From Glycomyces harbinensis (GTDB taxonomy: Bacteria; Actinomycetota; Actinomycetes; Mycobacteriales; Micromonosporaceae), in contig NZ_FNAD01000015.1 of the NCBI RefSeq assembly GCF_900101745.1, forward strand, positions 62,001-126,000: a stretch of DNA of 64,000 nucleotides, read 5' to 3'. Both the position numbers and the translations under genes were made by a program. How positions within the stretch are numbered: position 1 is the stretch's first letter; the number at the start of each line of letters is the position of its first letter. Below, piece by piece: positions 25,936-36,100 of the stretch. The notes below the pieces were generated by a model. It made no database searches. It was not told where the DNA came from and was given only the letters and a program-made list of their open reading frames with translations.

Positions 25936-26433
25936 ATGGCTGGTCGGAGCGGTGATTGGCAACCTCGGAACACGCTCTCCCCCGAGCGGTCCGACGGTTG
26001 GATCGAGGCGCTCATCGAACGGCACCGGCGCAAGGCCAAACGGACGTATCGCCTGGGATTGAGCCTGCGCACGATAATGGTACTGTTCGCGCTGATGGCC
26101 GTACTGCCCGATTCGAGCCTGATCAAGTTCACCGACTACGCCGCCTTCTACGGTGCGGCCGTCACCATCGCCGGACTGCTCGGCGCACTGATGATCGTCG
26201 TGATCAGATCGCTGAAGATCACCGAGACGCTCGATCATCTTCACCAAGCGATCGACTACCTCCAAGAACGCGAGACCGCCCTTCTGGGCAGTGACAAATT
26301 GACCATGCGTCTCGCGCAAATGGAGATTCGCAAGGAGCTCGAAGCCCGAGAGGCCTCGCATCGCCGCGGCGTACTCGACGGACTCGACAACGTCGTCGAC
26401 AGCTGGCGTGATCCCGGAGGTGTGAGCGAATGA
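25936..26433 (+). CDS. two-TM membrane protein with coiled-coil tail
   Basis: This 165-residue protein has a basic N-terminal segment (IEALIERHRRKAKRTYRLG), two hydrophobic helices (LSLRTIMVLFALMAVLP and YGAAVTIAGLLGALMIVVI) and a long charged helix (TETLDHLHQAIDYLQERE onward) likely to form a coiled coil. ATG 25936 was chosen as the first residue of the plausible frame; a GGAAG lies about eight bases upstream. It is the first gene of a four-gene operon and overlaps the next start by 4 bp. Unknown function. Confidence 0.65.
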   Translation: MAGRSGDWQPRNTLSPERSDGWIEALIERHRRKAKRTYRLGLSLRTIMVLFALMAVLPDSSLIKFTDYAAFYGAAVTIAGLLGALMIVVIRSLKITETLDHLHQAIDYLQERETALLGSDKLTMRLAQMEIRKELEAREASHRRGVLDGLDNVVDSWRDPGGVSE

Positions 26434-27479
26434 CCGCATTCGGCTGCATCGGCGTCATAGGCGGAGCGGGCTGGAATCCGCTGGTCGCCCAGGTTCAGGT
26501 CCTCACCGGGGGTGATGTCCTCCCCCTTCCCCGGGGCAGCCTCGTCTGCTGCGACTCCGACCGCTACTTCGATTCGCTTCCGCAGATCAGAGACCTCATA
26601 AGGACCAATCCCCAGTACCGGTACATCCTCACGACCGGCAGCTTCAACAAGATCCCCCGCCCCGTCTTCTACGACCTGTACTGCGACTTCGCCATGTCTG
26701 CGCACCGGAGTCCGAGCGAGATCCTGTTCTGCACGCAGACATTCGCCATGTCCGGCACCACCCTCAGAATCCTCCCGGTGTCCGACCACCTGCCGTTCTC
26801 AGTGGGAAACCTGAGCAGTCTGGAACTCGTGCCAACGCTTTTCGGCGCCGTCGAGAACTCGGGTCTCTGGTATTCCAAGAGCAACGTGAACTACGTCGAT
26901 CCCTACGATCGGTTCGATGCCATGACCCGCGGCTCGGAGATGGCGTTCTGGTACTCCCCCGAAGGATTCATGTACCTTGCCCACCAGGCACTCTGCAATC
27001 GCGTCTATAGGACCCAGTCCCGCCGGATCATCGGTTTCTCGATCCAGGACCTCAAATCGGACGAATTCATCAAGCTCATATTCGTGTTCGATATTCTCGG
27101 CATCACGGTCCGTCTGATCTACGACGAAGATTTCACGCAGTTCACCGAGGACCAGGGACTCGCGGGATTCAAGATCTTCTCGAGAGCAGGGGCCTATTCC
27201 TTCCTCAAGATCGGGGACGAGCTCTGCTACAGTGACAACTCTTCCGTCGCAGACTCGATAACCGCCGGACAGGAAGAACTCCTGGGGCTGCTCTGCGTCC
27301 ATGATTCGCTCGAGGCTTTCATGATGAAGTTCCAGCAGGTCATTCACAAACCCGACCGGGAACTGTGGCGACGGCGAGCGCGGAAGGCAAAGCGCCTCAT
27401 AGAACGCTTCAACCCGTATCCGCTGGCGATGAAGCATGCCGTTCTGGATGATTTCGTCACGCAATGGAGAGCGATATGA
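26430..27479 (+). CDS. protein of unknown function in a putative biosynthetic or defence operon
   Basis: This 349-residue soluble protein begins MTAFGCIGVIGGAGWNPLV and contains RYILTTGSFNKI, WYSPEGFMYLAHQALCNRVY and LIFVFDILGITVRLIYDED. It is unusually rich in Phe, Tyr, Ser and Ile, and its wobble positions are less GC-biased than those of neighbouring genes, suggesting recent transfer. I do not recognise the family. GGAGGT precedes ATG 26430, and both ends overlap neighbouring genes (ATGA), so it works with the 2-hydroxyacid dehydrogenase and the methyltransferase downstream. Confidence 0.6.
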   Translation: MTAFGCIGVIGGAGWNPLVAQVQVLTGGDVLPLPRGSLVCCDSDRYFDSLPQIRDLIRTNPQYRYILTTGSFNKIPRPVFYDLYCDFAMSAHRSPSEILFCTQTFAMSGTTLRILPVSDHLPFSVGNLSSLELVPTLFGAVENSGLWYSKSNVNYVDPYDRFDAMTRGSEMAFWYSPEGFMYLAHQALCNRVYRTQSRRIIGFSIQDLKSDEFIKLIFVFDILGITVRLIYDEDFTQFTEDQGLAGFKIFSRAGAYSFLKIGDELCYSDNSSVADSITAGQEELLGLLCVHDSLEAFMMKFQQVIHKPDRELWRRRARKAKRLIERFNPYPLAMKHAVLDDFVTQWRAI

Positions 27480-28408
27480 AAACAGTGAAGATACTCGGCA
27501 AGACGAATTTGCGCTCGGCGCAGATAGCGCAATTGGACCGCATCTGCGACCTGCAAGTATTCGACTCGAATGTATTGAATCGTTCCATTGACGAGGTGCT
27601 GTCACGCGCCGCCCACGCGGAGATCGCCTTGATCAACGCGTTCACCCCCATCGACAGACGCGCGGTCGAGGAACTCTCCTCCCTGCGTTCGATCGTCTCC
27701 TGCTCGGCCGGGATCGACCATGTCGACCTCGCGGCCTGCCGTGACGCGGGCATCCGCGTCGACTGGTTCCCGGGGTACTGCGCGCAGACGCTGGCCGAGA
27801 AGACATTGGCGTACATCCTCATGGGTCTCAACAGGATCGTGCCGGCCATCCACAGCGTCCGCGCCGGGCATTGGGACTACCTGGCGTTCCAGGGTCGCGA
27901 GTCCCAGCAGCGGGTCGTCGCGATCCTCGGCTACGGCGCCACGGGAAGGATCGTGCGGCGGCTCTGCGAGTCGTTCGGTTTTATCGTGGAGACCGTGAAC
28001 TCCAAGACGTCCTCGAACGACGTCCAGAGAATCCTGGCGCGCGCCGACATCGTCACGCTGCATCTGGCCCTCAACTCCAGGACGGAGCGCTATCTCCGGG
28101 AAGACACGCTGCGGCTGCTGAAGGACGACGTCGTGATCGTCAATACGGCCCGCGGCAACCTCATCAACGACCGGGACCTCGTGGAATTCCTGCTCGAGCA
28201 CCCGGAAGCGACGGCCTTCCTCGACGTGCTCGCGACCGAGCCGATGCCGCCGAACAGCTCGTACCGGCAGCTCCAGAACGCGGTGGTGACCCCGCACATC
28301 GGGTGGAATTCCCGTGAATCGGACGAGCTCCTGGCCGATGAGACGATGGAGACGCTGATCGGCCTCATCGGTCAGCCGGCCGCCCTTTCGCACGGCACTC
28401 CGAGCTGA
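27476..28408 (+). CDS. D-isomer specific 2-hydroxyacid dehydrogenase
   Basis: This 310-residue NAD(P)-dependent enzyme interconverts a 2-keto acid and a 2-hydroxy acid. The dinucleotide motif GYGATG falls at about 151-156. The catalytic set is visible as Arg in NTARGNL, Glu in LATEPMP and His in TPHIGWNS. The start ATG 27476 overlaps the upstream stop (ATGA) and has GGAGAG before it; ATG 27464 would add four residues. It probably acts on the product or substrate of the unknown operon; the substrate is not predictable. Confidence 0.85.
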   Translation: MKTVKILGKTNLRSAQIAQLDRICDLQVFDSNVLNRSIDEVLSRAAHAEIALINAFTPIDRRAVEELSSLRSIVSCSAGIDHVDLAACRDAGIRVDWFPGYCAQTLAEKTLAYILMGLNRIVPAIHSVRAGHWDYLAFQGRESQQRVVAILGYGATGRIVRRLCESFGFIVETVNSKTSSNDVQRILARADIVTLHLALNSRTERYLREDTLRLLKDDVVIVNTARGNLINDRDLVEFLLEHPEATAFLDVLATEPMPPNSSYRQLQNAVVTPHIGWNSRESDELLADETMETLIGLIGQPAALSHGTPS

Positions 28409-28419
28409 GCGGGGAGACG

Positions 28420-29190
28420 TTGACGGCACTCCCTTTCTACGACGCCGAAGAGTCCGAGTTCTACGGCATGTGCGTCGAAGACTTGATCCGGCGTCGACTG
28501 CGCTCGCACGGGAGCGCTCTCAAACTGGTGGAGCTCGGCGTGGGCACCGCCAAGACGATCTGCGGCGTCCTGCGGCGCGTGAGCTCCTCGATTCATGTGC
28601 ACGGCTTCGAGATCGATGAGGCGTCCTACCGGAACGCGTCCTCGAACATCCTCGACCACGCCCTGGAGGACCGCTACCGGCTCACCCACGCCGACTTCTT
28701 CGAGGCGATGGACGGGCTGGCTCCCAGCGGCTGCCTCATCAGCAACCCTCCGTACCTGCCCGCCCTGGACGCCGACATACGGCTGCCGCACCTGTGGGGC
28801 GGGGAGCAGGGCGACCACATCAGCCGCCGGGCGATATCCATGGGGTTTCCCCAAGTGCTGCTGATGCTCTCCTCGTTCGCGAACCCGCTCGGCATGCTGC
28901 GGTGGGCTCGGGCCCACGGCTACGCGCTCGTCCACTGGGTGGCGCGGCCGATCGAGTTCGGGGACTATTCGAACGAACCCAAGGTCCGCCAGCGCATCTC
29001 CGAACTCGCGGCGATGGGGTACTCGTTCATCACCGATGACTCCTACCTGCTGATCGGTGCGACCTGGAGCAGGGACGGCTTCTCCGGGGACCGGTCACTC
29101 GAACTGGCGCGGCTGATACGAAGCCATTCGCGACCGGCGCTTCCAGATGACGTCGACCCGTTTGCCTCGCTCGTGCACGAGGAGGTCTAG
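28420..29190 (+). CDS. PrmC/HemK-like SAM-dependent methyltransferase
   Basis: This 256-residue protein has motif I VELGVGTAKTICGVL and an acidic motif II ending FEID. The diagnostic ISNPPYLPA follows, then WGGEQGDHISRRA, as in N5-glutamine or N6-adenine-type methyltransferases of the HemK group. Start TTG 28420 with GGGGAG just upstream (short spacing); no better start is in frame. Following the dehydrogenase by 11 bp, it ends the operon. A dedicated function on a small molecule or protein is more likely than ribosome-release-factor methylation. Confidence 0.75.
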   Translation: MTALPFYDAEESEFYGMCVEDLIRRRLRSHGSALKLVELGVGTAKTICGVLRRVSSSIHVHGFEIDEASYRNASSNILDHALEDRYRLTHADFFEAMDGLAPSGCLISNPPYLPALDADIRLPHLWGGEQGDHISRRAISMGFPQVLLMLSSFANPLGMLRWARAHGYALVHWVARPIEFGDYSNEPKVRQRISELAAMGYSFITDDSYLLIGATWSRDGFSGDRSLELARLIRSHSRPALPDDVDPFASLVHEEV

Positions 29191-29216
29191 CGGTTGGCGG
29201 TGCGGTTGCGTACCCT

Positions 29217-29717
29217 TCACTCCTCGGGTTCGGGCAGGGGCATCGAGTGAGGCAGGTGCAGCTCGGCCCAGACGACTCGTCCGCCCGAACCGGGGAGGTA
29301 GTAGTCCCAGGCCTTGCTGACCGTACCGACCACCATCACCCTCGAGAGGTCGGAGCGATCCGGCGTCGGTTCACGCATGATCGGCGGTTCGGGATGGTCG
29401 TCCCACACCTCGACCAGGAGGCTCCGCTGCTCCAGGCGTACGCGCAGGACGATCAGTCCGACCTGGCGGCCGTGGAAGTCGAGGAAGGTCTGCAGGTGGC
29501 GAGGATCCTCCGGTTGGGAGTCGACGGCATGGGCGACGAGCTCGGCGGTCACCATCTGGGCCATTTCCAGCAGTTCCGGCGGTCGGCCGAGGTTCCAGGC
29601 TCCGAGGAGGCTCCGGACCATGTCGCGCGCGTGCCCGACCGACCCCGGCAGCGCGGCCAGTCTGAACTCGCCGGCTAGCTGGGAGACTCCGGGCCTGGGT
29701 TCAGCGGCTGTCGCCAT
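29217..29717 (-). CDS. anti-sigma factor-type ATPase (HATPase_c_2, RsbW-like)
   Basis: This 166-residue GHKL-fold protein has the N-box-like MVTAELVAHAVD and the G1-type LLVEVWDDHPEPP, both typical of the many short actinobacterial RsbW relatives. No sigma factor lies beside it, so its partner is elsewhere. The stop is at 29217, and ATG 29717 is used. A 10-bp perfect palindrome and a TTGACA lie 29-41 bp upstream. Confidence 0.8.
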   Translation of the reverse strand: MATAAEPRPGVSQLAGEFRLAALPGSVGHARDMVRSLLGAWNLGRPPELLEMAQMVTAELVAHAVDSQPEDPRHLQTFLDFHGRQVGLIVLRVRLEQRSLLVEVWDDHPEPPIMREPTPDRSDLSRVMVVGTVSKAWDYYLPGSGGRVVWAELHLPHSMPLPEPEE

Positions 29718-29746
29718 ACACGGATCCTCAATCGCTTAGTAGGTAA

Positions 29747-29756
29747 GACAATTGTC
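29747..29756. promoter_or_regulatory. GACAATTGTC palindrome upstream of the RsbW-like gene
   Basis: A perfect 10-bp palindrome overlaps a minus-strand TTGACA (-35-like) about 40 bp before ATG 29717. It could be an operator. No known regulator site is implied. Confidence 0.35.
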
Positions 29757-29882
29757 AACGCCGGGCACGCACGGGGCAAGCGAAACCTGACACTGTGTTG
29801 TGTAGTGTTCCATCGCCGCGGCGGTCCGCACATGCCGAAAGGCGGTGCCGAACGTCGCGGCCGTTGCGGCGCTTCCGGGCGG

Positions 29883-30503
29883 TCAGGCGTGGATCGGGAA
29901 GGACGCTTGGAAGGCGAGGCGGGCGTCCGCTCCTTCGCCCGTGCTCCCGAGGATCTCGTCGAGAGCGAGGTACTCCTCCCAGTGCTCCTTGCCCGTGGAC
30001 CGGGCCAATCGCGCCACGAGGAGGTCTTCGAGTTCGGTGACGCGCTTGTTCTTCCAGATCTTGTCGGCGGCGCTCACCAGGAGGTCTTCGAGCGCGGCTT
30101 CGGGGGCCGTCCACGACGCGTGGGTGGCGGCGAAGCGGGCCAGTCGGGGGGCGAATCCGTGCGCGGTCAGCAGTGCCCGTCCGGCTTCCTCGTGGAGGGA
30201 GCCGGGGCCGGACAGTTCGGCGAGGTGCACGGTCTTGCCGATGTCGTGGGTGGCCGCGCCGAAGAGCGCCGCCTCGCGGTCGAGGGCGAGGTCCGGGCAG
30301 CGGTCCTGGACCCAGTCGGCCAGTTGCGCGGCCACGTCGTGGACGAGGCGGAGGTGGGCGGCCAGTCTCGGCGGGGCGTCGAGGGATCGGAGCAGGTCGG
30401 CGGCGGCGTTCGGGAGCGGCCGCAGGTCGCCGGGTTCGCTCAGTGCTCTGGTCAGCGGGTCGGGTGCCACCGGTTCAGCGTAATGCCGGTCCGATCGAGT
30501 CAC
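29883..30503 (-). CDS. HD-domain phosphohydrolase
   Basis: This 206-residue protein has an HD metal-binding pattern: HLRLVHDVA (first His), FGAATHDIGKTVH (HD pair with Gly-Lys), then HEEAGRALL, then a late Asp in VSAADKIW. HD enzymes hydrolyse phosphoester or triphosphate bonds, often in nucleotides. GTG 30503 overlaps the upstream hydrolase stop (GTGA), so the two form an operon. Substrate unknown. Confidence 0.8.
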   Translation of the reverse strand: MTRSDRHYAEPVAPDPLTRALSEPGDLRPLPNAAADLLRSLDAPPRLAAHLRLVHDVAAQLADWVQDRCPDLALDREAALFGAATHDIGKTVHLAELSGPGSLHEEAGRALLTAHGFAPRLARFAATHASWTAPEAALEDLLVSAADKIWKNKRVTELEDLLVARLARSTGKEHWEEYLALDEILGSTGEGADARLAFQASFPIHA

Positions 30504-31924
30504 TTGTAGACGGTGAGCTCGCCGTACTGCGGCAGCAGGCCGGGCAGGTCCGCCGGTTCGCCGCGCAGCGCCGCGTCGAGGAACGCCGTGGTGGCCTCGG
30601 CCGTGAGGCGCAGGCCCTCCTCGCGGCCCACGGTGCCCAGGACCGAGGGCAGCGGCGGAAAGTACAGGGCGGCGTCGGTGAAGGAGAAGTGCCCGGCTCC
30701 CGCGAGTTCGATCCGGTAGCGCTCACCGGTGCCCAGGTCGAGGGCGCTCTCCAGGTTCGGAATGTAGTCGGGGTTCTCGGCCGCCGAGACGGGGCTGGTG
30801 ATCGAGAGCGCCGGCTGGCCGAAGGGCTGCGGCGGCAGGGACGGTTCGAGCCCGCCGTCGATGTGGACGACGGCGGCGAAGCGCGGGTCGGCGGCGGCCG
30901 TCATGAGTGCGGCCGCGGCGCCCCGGGAATGGCCCGCGACCGCGGCCCGCCCGGTGTCGAGCCGCCCGGAGAGCGGGCCCTCCTCCCGGTCGAGCCGTTC
31001 CAGCCCGGAGAGCACGAAGCTCAGGTCCGCCGTACGCGCGGCGAGGTTGTCGCGGGTCTGCCGCGCGATCTCGGCGTCGGTGAGGCCGGCGACGGCGTTG
31101 CGGGAGTGCACCGGTTCGCCGTCGATGACGGTGAGGGCCGCGTCGTAGGCGTGGTCGACAGTGGCGACGACGTACCCCTGTGCGGCCCACTCCTCGGCGA
31201 GGACGGTGTTGGCCGTGCGCGTCCCGGTCAGGCCCGGCGAGAACACGATGACCGGGAACCGCGCTCCCCCGTCGGCCGCCGGCGCGTCGAAGACCGCGTG
31301 CGAGCGGGCCTCGGCGGACTGGTCGACCAGGAATCCGGGGATGCCGAAGAAGTCGGCCGAGGCGGCGGTGACCTCGCGGGACTCCGCGATCGTCTCCCTG
31401 CCGCCGAAGGCCCGGTCCGCGCCGGTCTCCTCGGCGGGGTACCAGAGCTGCACGACGATCGAGCGGTGGTCGTCGGGATCCTCCGTGAACGGTTCGGGGC
31501 GCTCCTCGTCGGTCCACTGCACCACGGTCGCGCCGACCGCGTACGGGCCGGTCGGCTCCGGGTACTGGGGGAACGGCATCGCCCATGCCGCAACGGGAGT
31601 CGCGGCGACCAGGCCCAGGCACGCGATCGAGCCCGGCAACGCGAGCCACCAGCGCACGCGCCTCGGCGTCCGGCCCGGGCGCCGGGCGGTGGCGGCCGCC
31701 GAGGCGAGCACGAGCGCGGTGCCCGCGAGCACCGGCGCCAGCTGCCAGCGCAGGCCCGCCACCGCCAGTGCGACCCCGGCGGCCGCGACGACCGCGGCCC
31801 CGGAGCAGAGCACCGGGCGCCGGGCGCGTGGCGGGAGCCAGCGGGCGAGCACGACCGCCGTGGCGCCCAGGACGGTCAGGATCTCCAAGGGGGACAGGCC
31901 GAGTCCCGGGACGAATGCGGTCAT
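30500..31924 (-). CDS. membrane-anchored alpha/beta hydrolase, PAF-acetylhydrolase-like
   Basis: This 474-residue protein begins with several hydrophobic segments (about 1-125) and continues into an alpha/beta hydrolase. Its nucleophile elbow is AGHSRGAAAAL, the acid lies in AVVHIDGG, and the His in GAGHFSFTD. FPVIVFSPGLTGTR gives the oxyanion hole. This is the platelet-activating-factor acetylhydrolase/dienelactone hydrolase-like class acting on esters. ATG 31924 (MTAFVPGLG) is preferred over an extra 19 codons. Operon with the HD protein. Confidence 0.8.
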   Translation of the reverse strand: MTAFVPGLGLSPLEILTVLGATAVVLARWLPPRARRPVLCSGAAVVAAAGVALAVAGLRWQLAPVLAGTALVLASAAATARRPGRTPRRVRWWLALPGSIACLGLVAATPVAAWAMPFPQYPEPTGPYAVGATVVQWTDEERPEPFTEDPDDHRSIVVQLWYPAEETGADRAFGGRETIAESREVTAASADFFGIPGFLVDQSAEARSHAVFDAPAADGGARFPVIVFSPGLTGTRTANTVLAEEWAAQGYVVATVDHAYDAALTVIDGEPVHSRNAVAGLTDAEIARQTRDNLAARTADLSFVLSGLERLDREEGPLSGRLDTGRAAVAGHSRGAAAALMTAAADPRFAAVVHIDGGLEPSLPPQPFGQPALSITSPVSAAENPDYIPNLESALDLGTGERYRIELAGAGHFSFTDAALYFPPLPSVLGTVGREEGLRLTAEATTAFLDAALRGEPADLPGLLPQYGELTVYK

Positions 31925-32101
31925 CGGTCCGCCGCTGCTGTGATCATCGGTCCGATTGTCGCACCGGATTTCGCCGTCCACCTCGGCAATTCGGCCGGTT
32001 CACACCGTCGCCGCCTCGTGTGCGAGGCCGACGGTTCGAGGCGGCGAGACCCCCCATCGGGTCCCGCCGCCGATCGTCCCGCGCGAATGGCGGGTGTCGT
32101 G

Positions 32102-32377
32102 TCAGATCCGCAGCGGGGTGCGTTCGGCTGCGACTCTGAAGTGCTCTTCGATCAGAAAACCGGCACGGTAGGCGAGTGCGCCCAGCGCCTCTGGAGACGA
32201 GGCTCCGAGGGTGCGGGTCATGTCGCGTATGTCGCGGTTGACGGTGCTCCGCGACAGGTAGAGGTCCTTGGCGATCACTTCCCTGGTCTTGCCGCGCACC
32301 AGGTGTATGAGGATCTGGCGCTGGCGGGGGGTGATGTGGTCGATGGGGTCGAGATCGGGGTAGCGGCTGCCGGGCAT
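32102..32377 (-). CDS. LuxR-type HTH small regulator
   Basis: This 91-residue protein is almost entirely a GerE/LuxR helix-turn-helix: ITPRQRQILIHLVRGKTREVIAKDLYLSRSTVNRDIRDMTRTLGA. No receiver or ligand domain is present. AAGGAG lies upstream of ATG 32377, and an AGGAG/CTCCT inverted repeat overlaps it. Such orphan HTH proteins often control neighbouring secondary-metabolite genes; the bacteriocin cluster starts about 4 kb away. Confidence 0.85.
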   Translation of the reverse strand: MPGSRYPDLDPIDHITPRQRQILIHLVRGKTREVIAKDLYLSRSTVNRDIRDMTRTLGASSPEALGALAYRAGFLIEEHFRVAAERTPLRI

Positions 32378-32429
32378 AGGAGGTTCTCCTTACTACGCGA
32401 CCGGCTCGCGGGGGGCCTGACACCGCGTC

Positions 32430-32458
32430 GTCTCCGGCGCGGGTGCGCGCGGAGACGT
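32430..32458. terminator. possible terminator hairpin in the 32378-32591 gap
   Basis: GTCTCCG and CGGAGAC arms flank a GC-rich loop in the 214-bp region between the secreted-protein gene and the LuxR gene. It is not followed by a T run on either strand. The rest of the gap shows no gene. Confidence 0.35.
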
Positions 32459-32591
32459 CGCGGCGGTGGGAAGGCCGACTGGACGTCCGAATACCTGCAC
32501 GTCGCGTCGGCGAGCCGGGGGCTTCTCGTGCCCCTCATGATGCCCAGTCCCGCTTACAGTTCCCTTACACGAGGCCTACAGCCGCCGCGTG

Positions 32592-32933
32592 TCAGGCGCG
32601 AACCATGCTCTCGACGGCGATGGTGCGGCCCTGCACGCACGGGCCCGTGTACTGGGTGAACTCGCCGGCCACGGTGACCCGCTGGCCCACCAGGAACTCG
32701 TTGATCTGGCCGACCAGGTGGTACTGGGCGCTGGCGGTGCGGAGCGTGAAGCACCCGCCCTCGGTGGCGCGCTGGAGGATGCCGGTGACCCTGACGGCGG
32801 CCTGCGTCTCCACGACTTCCGATCCCGCGGCCGCGGGGGCCTCGTGCGCCTGGACGGGGGCCGCCCCGATCGCCAGGGCGGCGCCTACCGCCGCGAGCAC
32901 CGTGATGGTTCGTGCCATGGTCGTTCCGCGCAT
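32592..32933 (-). CDS. small secreted protein (DUF5818-like)
   Basis: This 113-residue protein has a Sec signal peptide (MRGTTMARTITVLAAVGAALAIG, then APVQA|HEAP). The mature domain of about 80 residues carries two cysteines (GGCFTLR and TGPCVQG). The pattern VRVTGILQRATEG...YHLVGQINEFLVGQRVTVAGEF suggests a small beta-barrel OB-like fold. The ATG at 32933 has AAAGGA seven bases upstream. The longer open frame to 33098 is Cys/Pro-rich shadow. Unknown role; it is divergent from the SARP gene. Confidence 0.7.
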   Translation of the reverse strand: MRGTTMARTITVLAAVGAALAIGAAPVQAHEAPAAAGSEVVETQAAVRVTGILQRATEGGCFTLRTASAQYHLVGQINEFLVGQRVTVAGEFTQYTGPCVQGRTIAVESMVRA

Positions 32934-33160
32934 GTTGATGTCCTTTCTCGCGCAATCCGGTGAGGGGTACGTCGAGCATCGGTGCGGGTGCGCCGCAAGG
33001 CAAGGATCGGCGGCGGATGTGGTTCGCGCGGTCAAGGGCTGCGCGCTCGGGGCGGCTCGTTGCTCACCGGCGCAACATGGTCGAGTCCATTCGTTCACGG
33101 CCCCGTACTATCCTGGCCGGGACACGTACCCTCATGCGAGGCCGGTGACTAGTGCGAGCA

Positions 33161-36100
33161 ATGTCAGACGCGCTTCAATTCAAAGTACTCGGTCCGGTTG
33201 CGGTCGCGCTCGACGCCGAACCGCTTCTGGTTCGCGCGCCGTTGCAGCGCCGACTGCTCGCGGCCCTGCTCACGGGGTCCGGCCAGGTCGTAACGGGCGA
33301 AGCGCTCGCCGAAGCGATATGGGATGAAGCGCCGCCCGATAATGCACGAAATGCCCTTATGGTCTATCTACATCGGTTGCGGCGGGCGCTCGGAGCGGCG
33401 CATCGGATCGTCCGCGAACCGGCCGGATATCGCATTCTCGTGACGGCGGAGGACTTCGACGCCAGGGCATTCGACGAATTGTCGGTTTCGGCGCGGAATG
33501 AACGGGGCAAGAACCGGCTCGAACGGTCGGCCGAACTGTATTCGCGCGCCATGGAGCTGTGGCGCGGCGAGCCGTACGCCGACGTGCCGCCGCTCGGTCC
33601 CATCGCCGCCGAGGCCCTGCGGCTGCGCGAGCGCCGCTCGGTGGTGCACCAGGAGTCGCTGGAGGTGCGGCTCGACCTGGGCCGGCACGCCGCCGTCGTC
33701 GGCGAGTTCGAGGCCCTGGCCCGCGACCACCCGTTCCGCGAGCGGCTGACCGCCCTGCGGGCCGTGGCGCTGTACCGGGCCGGACGCCAGGCCGAAGCGC
33801 TCCAGGTGTTCCGCGAGAGCCGCAAGGCCCTGCGCGAGGAGCTGGGCATCGACCCCGGGCCGCTGCTCCAGCGCGTCCACGACGCCATCCTGCACCGCGA
33901 CGAGCGGCTCGAGACGGTCTCGACCGGCAGCATCGAGGGCGACTGGACGCCGCCGGCCCAGCCGCGGATCGAGGTCCGGTCCCCCGCCGCGGTGACGCCG
34001 CGCGAACTGCCCGCCGACGTCACCGCGTTCACCGGGCGCGAGAACGAACTGCGGGACCTGGAGGCGGCCCGGCTCGGCGACGAGGCCGAGGGCATCCCGC
34101 CCGCGTCGATCGTCGTCCTCTCCGGCATGGCCGGCGTCGGCAAGACCGCCTCGGCGATCCACTGGTCGCGCAGGGTCGCCGGGGACTACCCCGACGGCCA
34201 GCTGTTCCTGGACCTGCGCGGCCACGCGGGGGTGCCGACGCTGCGGCCCATCGAAGCGCTCGCGGCGATGCTGCGCACCCTCGGCCTGGACGACGACCAG
34301 GTCCCCGCGGACGCCGACCAGGCCGCCGCGCGGCTGCGCACCGCGACCGCGGGCCGGCGGATGCTCCTGCTGCTCGACAACGCGCGCTCGGCCGAGCAGG
34401 TCACGCCCCTGCTGCCGAGCGGACCTGGCTCCCTGGTGATCGTGACGAGCCGCAACCACCTCGGCGACCTGCTCGCCCGCCACGGCGGCTTCCACCTCCC
34501 GCTCCGACCGCTGGACACGGAGGAAGCGGTCTCGCTCCTGAAGTCCCTGCTGCGGCTGCCGCGCTCGGCCCGGCGCCCGGAGATCGACGAGCTCGCACGG
34601 CGCTGCGGCTACCTGCCGCTCGCGCTGCGGATCGCCGCCGCGAACCTGGTCCACGGGCCGCAGGGCCTGGGCGAGTACACCGAGCGGCTCTCGTCCGGTG
34701 ATCCCCTGGCGGCCTTGCAGATCGGCGACAGTCCCGAGACCGCGGTCAAGGCGACGTTCGACCGCTCGTACGCCGCCCAGCCCGAGGACGCGCGCCACGT
34801 GTTCCGCATGTTCGGCATCGCACCGGTCGGCTCGCTGTCGATCGACGCGCTCGCCGCGGTCGCGGGCACCGGCCGGAAGGAGGCCGAGCGGGCCGCCGCG
34901 CAACTGGTGAACGCCAACATGGTCGACCGCGACGAACACGGCCGGCTCTCACTGCACGACCTGGTGCGCGACTACGCGAACGGCCTCGTCGACGCCGAGG
35001 ACCCGCTGCGGGCCGAGGCGCTGGAGCGGCTGTTCACCTGGTACCGCGAGACGGCCGACGCGGCCGGCGGCACCCGGTACCCCGGCAGCGCCCGGCTGCA
35101 GCACCCCGACCACGCCGGAGGCGCCCCGCGCTTCGACGCCCCCGAGACCGCCGCGAGGTGGCTCGAAGAGGAGCGGGAGCAGCTCATCGCGATCGCCCGG
35201 TACGCCGCCGAGCACGGACACGGCTCGGTGGCCTGGCGCCTCGCGGACTCCCTCCGGGCCCACACCTGGGCGGCGATGGACAGCGTGGACTTCCTGGCGC
35301 TCGCGGACGCGGCGCTGCGCGGCGCCCGCGAGGTCGGCAGCGTCCCCGGCGAGGCGGTGGCCGAACTCGGCGCCTCGACCGCGTACCTCAAGGCCCGCGA
35401 CTTCACCAACGCGGTCGAGCACGCCGCGCGCGCGGTCGAGCTGTCGCACCGCATCGACTGGGTCCCCGGCCAGGCCTCCGCGCACCACAACATGATGGTC
35501 GCCTGCTGGCTGACCGGGCGCCTGCGCCTCGCGCTCGAGCACGGGGAGGCGGCGCTCGCGATCAACCGCGAGCACGGCAGGCTGCGGGGCCAGAGCGTCA
35601 ACCTCGGCGCGCTCGGCGTGGTCTACGGCGAGCTCGGCGAACTGCGCCGGGAACTGGAGCTGCACACGGAGGCGCTCACCATCGCCGAGAAGATCGGCGA
35701 CTCGCGGCTGCAGCGCTCGCACCTGCGCAACCTCATGTCGGAGTCGATCGAACTGGGCAGCATGGACAAGGCCGAGCACCACATGGACCAGGTCATGCGG
35801 ATCGAGGCCGACACCGGCGGCGGCGAGCTCACACCGCTCGCCGCGGGCGGCCTCGCTGAGCTGTACTCGGCGCTCGGCAGGTACGACGACGCGCTGCCGT
35901 ACGCGGAGCTGGTCGTGCGCGAGGCGGAGACGAACGGCGACCGGCGGCGGGAGGCCGAAGGCCTGGTCTCGGTCGCCGCAGTGCTCAACCGGCTGGGACG
36001 CCACTCGGAGGCGGTGGACGTCGCGGGCCGGGCCCTGGAACCGGTCGGGAGCGACCTCATGGGCATCAGGATCAACGTCCTCATCGAACGCGCCGTCGGC

